From the NCBI GenBank assembly GCA_051000715.1, contig JBPCOB010000115.1, positions 1 through 24,058 on the forward strand: a DNA stretch of 24,058 nt, written 5' to 3'. The notes under the pieces are model-generated. The model was given only the letters and a program-made list of their open reading frames with translations. It was not told the origin of the DNA and searched no databases. Each line of letters begins with the position of its first letter. Position 1 is the first letter of the stretch. Positions 1-7,579 of the stretch are shown here, in pieces. Source of the stretch: JBPCOB01 sp051000715. Its GTDB lineage: Bacteria; Actinomycetota; Actinomycetes; JALYNC01. The translations under genes and the position numbers were made by a program.

Positions 1-2
1 GC

Positions 3-1103
3 TTCACCCGCCTCTACGCCTTCCTCGCCCAGGTGCTCACGCTCGGCGACACCACGCTGGAGAAGCGCTACCTCTACTGCCGGCTGCTCGCGCTGCGGCT
101 GCCGAAGCGGTCGGCCACCGGGTTGAACCTCGAGCTCGACCTGACCCACCTGCGGGTGGCCCGGACTGGCGGATCGTCGATCGGGCTGACCGGCGAGGCG
201 ACCCCGCTGACCTCGTTCACCGGTGACGGCACCGGCAGCGCCTACCTGCCGGGGATGGAGCCTCTGTCGGAGGTGATCCGGCGGTTCAACGAGACGTTCG
301 GGCTCGACCTCACCGACGCCGACGCGCTGCACCTGCAGGGGATCGTGGCCGACATGGCGGCCGACCCGACCCTGCAGCAGCAGGCCGCGGTGAACACCAG
401 GGACAACTTCGGCATCCCGTTCGGGGCGGCCTTCGAGGGCGCCGTGGTCGACCGGATGAAGAGCGCCGAGGACTTCACCTACAAGCTGCTCGACGACGCG
501 GACCTCAGCCGGCAGGTGCGCGCCTGGGTGCTACCGCAGGTGTATGAGAAGGCCCGGGTCGGCTACCAGAGGACCTGTCCGATCGGCGAGCTGCTCGAGC
601 GGGGCGAGGACTCCCACCTGGAGTACAAGTCGACGCTGCGCTGGGATCTCGCCAAGTCGGAGAAGAGCCGGATCATCGAGGGCGCGTCGCTCAAGACGGT
701 GGCCGCCCTCCTGAACAGTCGGTACGGCGGCACGTTGCTCATCGGCGTTGCCGATTCACCTTCGGCCAGCGGTGGCCGCGTGGTCGGGCTCGAGCCCGAC
801 TCCACGACGATGCACAGGGGCGGCAAGGACGATGCCGACCTGTTCCAGCTGCACCTGACCCAGCTTGTGGCGAACGCCGTCGGTCTAGCCGCCGCCGCGA
901 ACGTCACGACGCAGGTGCACCGGGTCGACGGGCATGACGTCTGCCGCATCCACGTCGAGCCCAGCGGGCACCCCGTGTACGCAGAGATTTCGACGACTGG
1001 GGGCAAGAAGCGCTCGTTCTTCATCCGGCTGAACAACGGCACCAAGGCGATCGATGACGAGGTTGAGCGTCAGCGCTACGTGAGCCAGCGATGGAGTTCC
1101 TGA
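3..1103 (+). CDS. HsdR-like helicase C-terminal region fused to Schlafen AlbA_2 domain (5' partial)
   Basis: The reading frame is open from the left edge (codon at position 3), so the gene starts outside the window and 366 residues are visible. The first ~180 residues are helical and resemble the C-terminal region of type I restriction HsdR-like helicases; visible pieces include FLAQVL, DTTLEKRYLY and FNETFGLDLTDAD. A cysteine-containing linker follows, then from about residue 195 an AlbA_2 (Schlafen-type, COG2865-like) domain: HLEYKSTLRWDL, SLKTVAALLNS, GGTLLIGV and, near the end, FFIRLNNGT. AlbA_2 domains are nucleic-acid associated and occur in defence-related proteins; the helicase motor would lie upstream. 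A role in a restriction or antiphage system is inferred. The GTG at position 33 lies inside the HsdR-like homology, so it is unlikely to be the start. No modification or specificity subunit is visible downstream. Confidence 0.7.
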   Translation, partial: FTRLYAFLAQVLTLGDTTLEKRYLYCRLLALRLPKRSATGLNLELDLTHLRVARTGGSSIGLTGEATPLTSFTGDGTGSAYLPGMEPLSEVIRRFNETFGLDLTDADALHLQGIVADMAADPTLQQQAAVNTRDNFGIPFGAAFEGAVVDRMKSAEDFTYKLLDDADLSRQVRAWVLPQVYEKARVGYQRTCPIGELLERGEDSHLEYKSTLRWDLAKSEKSRIIEGASLKTVAALLNSRYGGTLLIGVADSPSASGGRVVGLEPDSTTMHRGGKDDADLFQLHLTQLVANAVGLAAAANVTTQVHRVDGHDVCRIHVEPSGHPVYAEISTTGGKKRSFFIRLNNGTKAIDDEVERQRYVSQRWSS

Positions 1104-1167
1104 CGGAGGCGTCTCGCCGCGTCGAAGGGTCGCTTGCCGATCGCTGAGAACTGGCGATTACGGGCGT

Positions 1168-1329
1168 GGGGGGCCCGGTTGGCTCCCAGGTCCTGCCCGG
1201 TTCTTGGGTGGGCGGCAGCGGGCTGTCTCCCACTTCGATCGTCACCTTCCGGGGTTTGGCTACCTCGCCGCCGCGTGGGCCGCGCTCGACGTACTCTCCC
1301 GGGCGGTCCGGAGTCTCACCCGGCTTCTG
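1168..1329 (-). pseudogene. YjzC-like small protein fragment
   Basis: On the minus strand one frame reads KPGETPDRPGEYVERGPRGG, then KVTIEVGDSPLPPTQEPGRTW. This matches the layout of YjzC-like small proteins: an N-terminal KPG motif, a GxY beta strand, a charged central strand ending in a GD turn and a PxT...W tail. The family is about 55-60 residues and of unknown function. No start codon in this frame lies just upstream (the nearest ATG is at 1443, inside the antisense Uma2 fragment). No stop follows the homology directly either; the frame runs on into the antisense of the preceding gene. It therefore looks like a broken or displaced gene. The family assignment is from memory of the motif pattern, not from a search. 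Confidence 0.4.
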
Positions 1330-1354
1330 TAGAGCCGTCGTACACCCGAGCGAC

Positions 1355-1472
1355 CTTGGCCGAGGGTCCGGGTACCACGTGGTACTCCCCCTCCCAAACC
1401 TCGGCGAAGAGTCCTGGCCAGTGCGCGGCGTCTCTCGATCCACCCGGCCAGCTCGGGGGGCCGTTCGCCGAT
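1355..1472 (-). pseudogene. Uma2-family nuclease N-terminal fragment, frameshifted
   Basis: The minus strand reads GERPPELAGWIERRRAL in one frame and, after a frame change near 1415-1422, LFAEVWEGEYHVVPGPSAK in another. Joined, these give the N-terminal signature of actinobacterial Uma2-family PD-(D/E)XK proteins (PPE..xWIERRRALG.DxFxEVWEGEYHVVP). Two single-base losses, one after CTGG and one in GGACTC, would restore the frame. Homology stops soon after PSAK, so the catalytic D...ExK part is missing. Uma2-type genes are often present in many copies in actinobacteria and are of unclear function. I regard this as a degraded remnant; the family call rests on pattern recognition only. Confidence 0.45.
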
Positions 1473-1505
1473 TGCCGCCCGACGACGAGACCGGCCGGCG
1501 GGCGG

Positions 1506-1604
1506 GTGCTGCGCCTCGTCGACGCGCTGGAGGACTGCGACGACGTGCAGAACGTCTGGGCGAACTTCGACGTCAGCGACGACGTCCTCGAGTCGGTCAG
1601 CTGA
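1506..1604 (+). pseudogene. yebC: Truncated 3' end of yebC (YebC/PmpR/TACO1 family)
   Basis: The plus strand encodes VLRLVDALEDCDDVQNVWAN and FDVSDDVLESVS, then TGA at 1602-1604. This is the highly conserved C-terminal helix and strand of YebC/TACO1 proteins (LxDALED.DDVQNVYANFDVxDEV). YebC is normally about 250 residues and acts in translation through problematic sequences, historically described as a transcription regulator. Only the last 32 codons are here; upstream sequence in this frame (1134-1505) has no YebC similarity. In actinobacteria yebC is normally followed directly by ruvC, so the position 1.5 kb ahead of ruvC is where the native gene should end. It is either the stump of a yebC broken by the insertion or a duplicated 3' end left by site-specific integration. 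Confidence 0.75.
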
Positions 1605-1869
1605 GTCCGATGCGACTCGAGCGGGACACCGAGGAGCGCGCTCGCCGGGCCGGTCCGGCGTTCAGCAACGACGACAGTGCGGCCGACGCATCAACGACGA
1701 TCACCGAGCCGCGCGGCCGGCATCTACGCCGACGTTGACGTCCGCCGTGTCGACGTCCAGATAAGGTAGCGCTCCCAGCAGCGCAGGGTTGTCTGCCCTT
1801 CGCGACACCTCGGTGAGCTCTCGAATCGCGACTGGGCTGACCGAGGTGGCGTCGCGCGCAGCCAAGCCT
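1605..1869. other. Non-coding or unassigned stretch between yebC remnant and GH26 gene
   Basis: No confident gene is visible. On the minus strand a 62-codon frame (GTG at 1889 down to TGA at 1701) overlaps the end of the GH26 gene and contains pieces such as ARDATSVSPVAIRELTEVSR that look fairly protein-like, but I recognise no family. It could be a fragment or chance. No clear terminator hairpin was seen for the GH26 gene. Confidence 0.4.
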
Positions 1870-2904
1870 CTAAGCGCCGCTGCACTCACCGGTGCGGGAA
1901 CTGGTGTGGAAGTAATGGAGGCAGGCGTCCATCTTGTAGGCCGCAAAGGATTGGCGGCTCGTGTCCGCCCAGAAGAGGTATCCCAGCGGGCTCTGGGCGT
2001 GGTAGTACACGAAGGCCTTGACCGCCGGCCACTGTGGAAGCGTCTTCGCCACGCTGGTCATCCAGCTGGCCTTGTAGCTCGAGTCATGGGGGTTCTCTCG
2101 CACTCCGGCCCAGATGAGCAGCGGCTTGCCGGGGTGTTTGGACGTCGTCGACTTGTAGAAGGTGCTGAAGATCGAAGTGAAGCTCGGCCAAGAGCCCACC
2201 GGGACGGAGGAGGCTCCGATCCAGTTGACGTAGGCGTCCCCCGGATAGAATGACTCCGCGACGTTCTTGTTCCAGGCGCCCGCCCGCGGCGCCCATACGA
2301 AGGCGGCATTCGTTGCGCCGTGAGCCTGGAAGATCTTGTAGATGTGCTTCCAAGCCGCGACGAATTCAGTCGGCGAGCCAATGTGCTGGCGGCTGCCCGG
2401 CGGCTGGTCCATCTCCCAGTTGAACCGGAGGAGCACTCCACCGTTCAACCCCCTGATGGCGTTGGCCGTGGCGGTGATGGTTGCGTCGTAGTTTCCCTTG
2501 GCGATCGCCGCTGCGCGGTGAGAGTCGTTGGAGTTGTCGGTGCCGCGCCAGGAGATCAGCGGCGTGGTGCCGCTCGCGATCAGGCTCGCCTCAACCTTGT
2601 AGTTGTGGTCGCTGAAACCGTGGTACTTATTGGCGACATCGAGGTGCCGGTCGAGCTGGCTTTGGAAGTAGTGAATGCTTTCCAGCTGGCTCTTGTTGTA
2701 GCGGGGATTGACATGCGCGCCGAACCATGCGCCGGCCGCTGGCGGTTTGGGTTGCGAGGCCACCAGCGGTGCGTCGGTCACGCGTACGCCGGCCGACGAC
2801 GATGGAAGTGAGGTGCCGGCCACCACGGCCGCGGCCGACGCTAGGACCAGAAGGCGTCGGACGTGGCGGCGACGATCCGCGGCAGCGTTGGTTGGTGGCA
2901 TCAT
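1870..2904 (-). CDS. Secreted GH26-like glycoside hydrolase, nucleophile site altered
   Basis: The product is 344 residues. I chose ATG 2904 (with a second ATG at 2901) because an AAGGGA ribosome site sits just upstream and a signal peptide follows: RRRHVRR, then a hydrophobic stretch at residues ~18-31 and a small-residue cleavage region. The mature part resembles GH26 (beta-mannanase-like TIM barrel): WFGAHVNPR (60-68), TPLISW, VLLRFNWEMD with candidate acid/base Glu164, FVWAP, FYPGD..NWIG and KAFVYYHAQSP. Where relatives carry the nucleophile in an IAExG-type motif, this protein reads LLIWAGVRE (residues ~262-270), with W265-A266 in place of the Glu. Glycan hydrolysis outside the cell is the family role; activity here is uncertain. 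The gene is visibly more A/T-rich than ruvC and points away from it, in keeping with horizontal acquisition. Confidence 0.75.
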   Translation of the reverse strand: MMPPTNAAADRRRHVRRLLVLASAAAVVAGTSLPSSSAGVRVTDAPLVASQPKPPAAGAWFGAHVNPRYNKSQLESIHYFQSQLDRHLDVANKYHGFSDHNYKVEASLIASGTTPLISWRGTDNSNDSHRAAAIAKGNYDATITATANAIRGLNGGVLLRFNWEMDQPPGSRQHIGSPTEFVAAWKHIYKIFQAHGATNAAFVWAPRAGAWNKNVAESFYPGDAYVNWIGASSVPVGSWPSFTSIFSTFYKSTTSKHPGKPLLIWAGVRENPHDSSYKASWMTSVAKTLPQWPAVKAFVYYHAQSPLGYLFWADTSRQSFAAYKMDACLHYFHTSSRTGECSGA

Positions 2905-3094
2905 GCTTCCCTTCGATCCGCTCGGGGTTACGGCCGATGCCCCGGCGGGAGTCGCTCGGGTGCCGGTATGCCAAGGAACTCGGCGATCGTACGCTCGAAG
3001 CGGATCGAGGCGCCCGCCACCGTGGGACGGCTCGCCATGAGGAGCCCGGCGCGTCGTAGGCCGGTTTGTCGGCGGTCGGCAGTAACGTCCCAGC

Positions 3095-3108
3095 CGAACA
3101 CGTGTTCG
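3095..3108. promoter_or_regulatory. LexA (SOS) box upstream of ruvC
   Basis: The sequence cGAACacgtGTTCg is a perfect 14-base palindrome matching the actinobacterial/Gram-positive LexA operator GAAC-N4-GTTC. It ends 12 bases before the ruvC ATG and lies just downstream of a possible -10 (TAACGT, 3083-3088), where a bound repressor would block transcription. SOS control of ruvCAB is known in related bacteria. Confidence 0.8.
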
Positions 3109-3120
3109 ACGGAAGGCGGC

Positions 3121-3636
3121 ATGCGGGTACTCGGCGTGGACCCCGGCCTGACGCGCTGCGGGCTCGGCGTGGTCGAGGGCCGGCCGGGATCGCCGCCGCG
3201 ACTGGTTGACGTGGGCGTCGTGACGACGCCGGCGGCCGCGTCGATCGGCGTCCGGCTGGTCGCGCTGGAGCGCGAGATCGAGCGCTGGCTGACCGAGCAC
3301 CGGCCGGACGCCGTCGCGGTCGAGGAGGTCTTCAGCCAGTCCAACGTGCGCACGGTCATGGGTACGGCGCAAGCCGGCGCGGTGGCCATCACCTGCGCCG
3401 CCCGCCGCGGGCTGCCGGTGGCGACGCACACGCCAAGCGAGATCAAGGCGGCAGTGACCGGGAGCGGTCGGGCCGACAAGGCGCAGGTCGCCGCGATGGT
3501 GACGCGCCTGCTGTCGCTGCCGGCGCCACCTCGGCCGGCCGACGCTGCCGACGCGCTGGCGTTGGCCATCTGTCACCTCTGGCGCGGTTCGGCGCAAGCC
3601 CAACTCGCCGCCGCCGCGGCGGCGGTGACCCGATGA
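3121..3636 (+). CDS. ruvC: Holliday junction resolvase RuvC
   Basis: The product is 171 residues, the usual length. RuvC is a dimeric RNase H-fold endonuclease that cuts Holliday junctions symmetrically together with RuvAB. The four acidic metal ligands are visible: D7 in GVDPG, E68 in VAVEEVF, and D141/D144 in DAADALALAICH. I chose ATG 3121 because the conserved MRVLGVDPG begins there and GGAAGG lies 4 bases upstream; the open frame extends further upstream but only as non-conserved sequence overlapping the LexA box. It overlaps ruvA by four bases (ATGA), so the three ruv genes are translationally coupled. Expression is probably SOS-induced through the LexA box at 3095-3108. Confidence 0.97.
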   Translation: MRVLGVDPGLTRCGLGVVEGRPGSPPRLVDVGVVTTPAAASIGVRLVALEREIERWLTEHRPDAVAVEEVFSQSNVRTVMGTAQAGAVAITCAARRGLPVATHTPSEIKAAVTGSGRADKAQVAAMVTRLLSLPAPPRPADAADALALAICHLWRGSAQAQLAAAAAAVTR

Positions 3637-4231
3637 TCGCCAGTGTCCGCGGCCTGGTGGCGGCGGTGCATCCCGACGGCGCCGTGGTGGAGGTCGGCGG
3701 GGTGGGTTTGTTCGTCTCCTGCGCGCCGGGAACCCTGGCCCGGCTGCGGGTAGGCGAGGCGGGTTGGCTGGCCACCTCGCTCGTCGTACGGGAGGACTCC
3801 CTCACGCTCTACGGGTTCGGCTCGGAAGACGAGCGCTCGATCTTCGAGCTGCTGCAGACGGCCAGCGGCGTCGGTCCGCGGTTGGCGCAGGCGGTCCTGG
3901 CCGTGCACACACCGGTCGCCGTACGTCGGGCCGTCGCGACCGAAGATCTGGCCGCGCTCACCCTGGTGCCCGGCATCGGTCGCAAGGGTGCCCAGCGGAT
4001 GGTCCTCGAGCTCAAGGACCGGCTGACCGGCGAGCCGGTCTCGCTGGAGACTCCCGCGGCCGGCGCGGAGGCACCCTGGCGGGAGCAGCTGCGCGGTGCG
4101 CTGACCGGACTGGGCTGGTCGACTCGGGAGGCAGACGAGGCGCTTGTCGCGGTGACGCCTCAGGCCGAGGCCGCCACCGAACCGGACGTCGCAGCGCTGC
4201 TGCGCAGCGCACTGCGCCTGCTGAGCCGCCG

Positions 4232-4235
<4 letters not shown>
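3633..4235 (+). CDS. ruvA: Holliday junction branch migration protein RuvA
   Basis: The product is 200 residues. RuvA tetramers bind the four-way junction and load RuvB motors. The N-terminal OB fold (MIASVRGLVAAV...VEVGGVG) covers residues ~1-63. Two helix-hairpin-helix motifs follow: FELLQTASGVGPRLAQAVL and ALTLVPGIGRKGAQRMVLEL, the second ending in the usual KD. An Ala/Pro linker (~135-150) leads to the small C-terminal domain III that contacts RuvB (residues ~150-200). The start ATG lies inside the ruvC stop (ATGA), and the stop overlaps the ruvB start in the same way. No anomalies were seen. Confidence 0.97.
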
Positions 4236-5347
<1,112 letters not shown>

Positions 5348-5372
5348 GGGAACCCGCCCCGTACGCCGGTCG

Positions 5373-5401
5373 TTGCCCCGCGGACGCGACTCGCCTAGGA
5401 T
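5373..5401 (+). promoter_or_regulatory. Promoter for yajC-secD-secF
   Basis: TTGCCC (5373-5378) and TAGGAT (5396-5401) are separated by exactly 17 bases, a close match to the housekeeping sigma consensus of actinobacteria (TTGnnn, TAGnnT). It lies 26 bases after the ruvB stop and gives a 5' leader of about 70 bases before the yajC GTG. Confidence 0.6.
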
Positions 5402-5407
5402 GGCTGC

Positions 5408-5430
5408 GGCCACGCAGCGTCGTGGCCTTT
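5408..5430 (+). promoter_or_regulatory. Hairpin at the start of the yajC leader (terminator-like)
   Basis: GGCCACG (5408-5414), loop CAGCGT, CGTGGCC (5421-5427) form a perfect 7-bp stem followed by TTT. It begins about where transcription from the 5373-5401 promoter should start. It could end read-through from ruvCAB, stabilise the 5' end of the yajC-secDF message, or act as an attenuator; the sequence alone does not decide. Confidence 0.5.
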
Positions 5431-5476
5431 CGTGTGTCCCGGTAGACGACTCCTCGACATCGGAGGCAGCAGGCCC

Positions 5477-5815
5477 GTGCAGCCCCTGGCGCTTGTCGCC
5501 GCCGCCGACTCGCGGGGCGGCAGTCCGCTCGGCCTGCTGTTGCCGCTGCTCCTGCTCGGCGCGTTCTTCTTCTTCGTCGTTCGGCCGCAGCGGGCTCGCC
5601 AGCGCCAGTTCAGCTCGACTCAGGCGTCGCTGGCCGAGGGCCAGGAGGTGGTGACCACCGCCGGTCTGTACGGCAGGTTGGCCGAGGTCGCGCCCGAGTT
5701 CGTGCTGCTCGAAGTCGCGCCGGGCGTACGGGTCAAGGTGGCCAGGGCGGCGGTCGCCTCCGTGGTGCCGGTGGTCGAGCCGGCAACCGACGTGCCGCCG
5801 GATGACCAGCCGTAG
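5477..5815 (+). CDS. yajC: Preprotein translocase accessory subunit YajC
   Basis: The product is 112 residues. YajC is a small single-span membrane protein that associates with SecDF and SecYEG. The pattern is typical: a short N-terminus, one strongly hydrophobic segment (PLGLLLPLLLLGAFFFFVV, residues ~16-34), the conserved RPQRARQRQ immediately after it, then a soluble beta domain (LAEGQEVVTTAGLYGRLAEV). The GTG at 5477 is preferred because GGAGG lies 10 bases upstream and upstream codons in the frame are not conserved. It is first in the Sec operon, 55 bases before secD. The C-terminus is acidic and Pro-rich. Confidence 0.93.
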   Translation: MQPLALVAAADSRGGSPLGLLLPLLLLGAFFFFVVRPQRARQRQFSSTQASLAEGQEVVTTAGLYGRLAEVAPEFVLLEVAPGVRVKVARAAVASVVPVVEPATDVPPDDQP

Positions 5816-5870
5816 GCCTCACCGGCGATAATCGAAACGCAGGCGTAACTCCAGACAGGAGAGTTCCACC

Positions 5871-7577
5871 GTGGCACCACCTCCCAACGCCCCACGCCCG
5901 GGCCGAGCCATGGCGGTCGTGGCGCTGGTCCTGGTCGGCCTCTACACCGCCCTCTTCCTCGGCAAGCCGCACGCTCCGAAGCTCGGCCTGGACCTGCGGG
6001 GCGGCACCAGCGTCATCCTCACGCCAAAGGCCGGCGGTGGGGCGAAGGTCTCGAAGGCCTCGCTGGCCAAGGCAGTCGAGATCATCCGGCAGCGGGTCAA
6101 CGGCATCGGCGTCGCCGAGGCGGAGGTCACCACCCAGGGCGGCAGGAACATCGTCATCGCGGTCCCCGGAAAGGGCCGCTCAGAGGTGCTCAACAAGCTG
6201 GTCACCACGGCGCAGCTGCGGTTCCGCGAGGTGCTCACCGTCGCCGCCGCGAATGCGCCCCCGGCCCCGAGCACGACGCCCACCCCGAGTGGCTCGGCGT
6301 CGACCAAGCCCTCCCCGGGCTCGTCCATCGCTCCTGGTCCCAAGCCCACCGCCAGCTCGACCAGCAACGGTCGGGCGCTCACCGGCGCCCTGCTGCCGGC
6401 AGCCACCCCGAGCCCGACCGCCACGTCGTCGGCCAGACCGAGCGCGTCACCGCCCCCGGTCCCCACCCCGCCCCCCTCAGCGAGCCCGAGCGCCGACCCG
6501 GCGGCTGCGGCGCAGTTCGCCACCATCGACTGCGCGAAGGTGACCAACCGGGCGGGGGGCAGCGAGGACGACCCCAACAAGGAGCTGGTCACCTGCAACC
6601 AGGACGGCTCCCAGAAGTACCTGCTCGCGCCGGCGAAGGTCATCGGCACCGACGTCAAGACCGCGAACGCCAACCAGGGCAACTCGCAAAACCTGGGCGA
6701 ATGGCAGGTGGATATCCGGTTCACCGGCAAGGGCCAGAAGAAGTTCACCAGCCTCACGCAGGCCACGGTGGGCAAGCAGGTGGCGATCGTGCTCGACGGC
6801 ATCGTCGTCTCGGCGCCGAGGATCCAGACCGTCATCAACGGGGACGCGCAGATCACCGGCACGTTCTCCCAGAAGGAAGCCAAGGACCTGGCCAACGTCT
6901 TGAAGTACGGTGCGCTGCCGCTGACGTTCGTCACCCAGTCCGCGGAGACAATCTCGCCCACCCTGGGCGACGACCAGCTGCGAGCCGGTCTGCTGGCCGG
7001 CGCGATCGGGCTCGGCCTGGTGGTCATCTACTCACTGATCTACTACCGCGGCCTCGGCCTGGTGACGATCGCCAGCCTGGCGCTGTCCGGCCTGGTGATC
7101 TTCGCCGGCACCACCTTGCTCGGGCGCGCCATCGGGTACACGCTGACCCTGGCCGGAATCGCCGGCTACATCGTCGCGGTCGGCATCACCGCCGACTCCT
7201 TCGTGGTGTTCTTCGAACGGCTGCGCGACGAGGTACGGGAGGGACGCACGCTGCGCTCCGCCGTGGACAAGGCCTGGCCGCGGGCGCGCCGTACGATCAT
7301 GTCGGCCGACACCGTCTCGCTGCTCGCCGCCGGGATCTTGTACTTCCTTTCCGTCGGCAGCGTCCGTGGTTTCGCCTTCACCCTGGGCCTGTCCACCATC
7401 GTCGACCTGTTCGTGGTCTTTCTGTTCACCAAGCCGCTGCTCAACGTGCTGGCCAGGACCAAGCTGTACGGGAGCGGCAGCACCTTCTCCGGGCTTGGGC
7501 GGGCCCGAATGGGCAACGTCACCGAGCCGGTGCCGGCCGCGGCGGGTCGCCGTACGACCGCCCCGAAGGAGGCCTGA
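5871..7577 (+). CDS. secD: Protein translocase subunit SecD
   Basis: The product is 568 residues. SecD pairs with SecF to use the proton gradient for late steps of Sec-dependent export. The GTG start is preceded by AGGAGAG at 7 bases. TM1 is at ~13-31, followed by LGLDLRGGTSV (38-48). The large extracytoplasmic P1 region contains the RQRVNGIGVAEAEV repeat and is interrupted at residues ~126-215 by a Pro/Ser/Thr/Ala-rich low-complexity segment. The head then resumes, with VDIRFTGKGQKKF, and five further membrane segments follow from ~365. The functional Asp is seen in GITADSFVVFFERLRDE, and SADTVSLLAAGILY follows. The insert is of a kind seen in actinobacterial SecD and is probably disordered. 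secF follows after two bases, with the AAGGAGG inside the secD end. Confidence 0.96.
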   Translation: MAPPPNAPRPGRAMAVVALVLVGLYTALFLGKPHAPKLGLDLRGGTSVILTPKAGGGAKVSKASLAKAVEIIRQRVNGIGVAEAEVTTQGGRNIVIAVPGKGRSEVLNKLVTTAQLRFREVLTVAAANAPPAPSTTPTPSGSASTKPSPGSSIAPGPKPTASSTSNGRALTGALLPAATPSPTATSSARPSASPPPVPTPPPSASPSADPAAAAQFATIDCAKVTNRAGGSEDDPNKELVTCNQDGSQKYLLAPAKVIGTDVKTANANQGNSQNLGEWQVDIRFTGKGQKKFTSLTQATVGKQVAIVLDGIVVSAPRIQTVINGDAQITGTFSQKEAKDLANVLKYGALPLTFVTQSAETISPTLGDDQLRAGLLAGAIGLGLVVIYSLIYYRGLGLVTIASLALSGLVIFAGTTLLGRAIGYTLTLAGIAGYIVAVGITADSFVVFFERLRDEVREGRTLRSAVDKAWPRARRTIMSADTVSLLAAGILYFLSVGSVRGFAFTLGLSTIVDLFVVFLFTKPLLNVLARTKLYGSGSTFSGLGRARMGNVTEPVPAAAGRRTTAPKEA

Positions 7578-7579
7578 GC

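Larger units (their letters stand above)
1104..1505. other. Gene-poor decayed stretch
   Basis: This stretch between the HsdR/AlbA_2 gene and the yebC remnant holds no intact gene. Plus-strand frames stay open but read as Arg/Pro/Gly-rich non-coding translation. The minus strand carries two recognisable protein fragments, listed separately: a Uma2-like one (about 1355-1472) and a YjzC-like one (about 1168-1329). The pattern is that of a junction where several foreign pieces landed and decayed. Confidence 0.6.

Noticed and set aside
1134..1505. Plus-strand frame open upstream of the yebC tail
   Set aside because: Only the last 32 codons show YebC similarity. The rest is Arg/Pro/Gly-rich, while the antisense strand carries recognisable fragments.
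2928..3038. 36-codon minus-strand frame ahead of the GH26 gene (ATG 3038 to TAA 2928)
   Set aside because: Its composition looks protein-like (SIRFERTIAEFLGIPAPERL), but there is no ribosome site, no family is recognised, and the length is within chance for this GC content.
2905..3603. Upstream extension of the GH26 reading frame across the spacer and antisense to ruvC
   Set aside because: It is open only because of GC-rich third positions opposite ruvC. The signal peptide and ribosome site place the real start at 2904.
5827..5832. GATAAT as a separate promoter for secD
   Set aside because: It is close to a -10 hexamer, but the nearest -35-like element is 20 bases away and yajC-secD co-transcription explains the layout.
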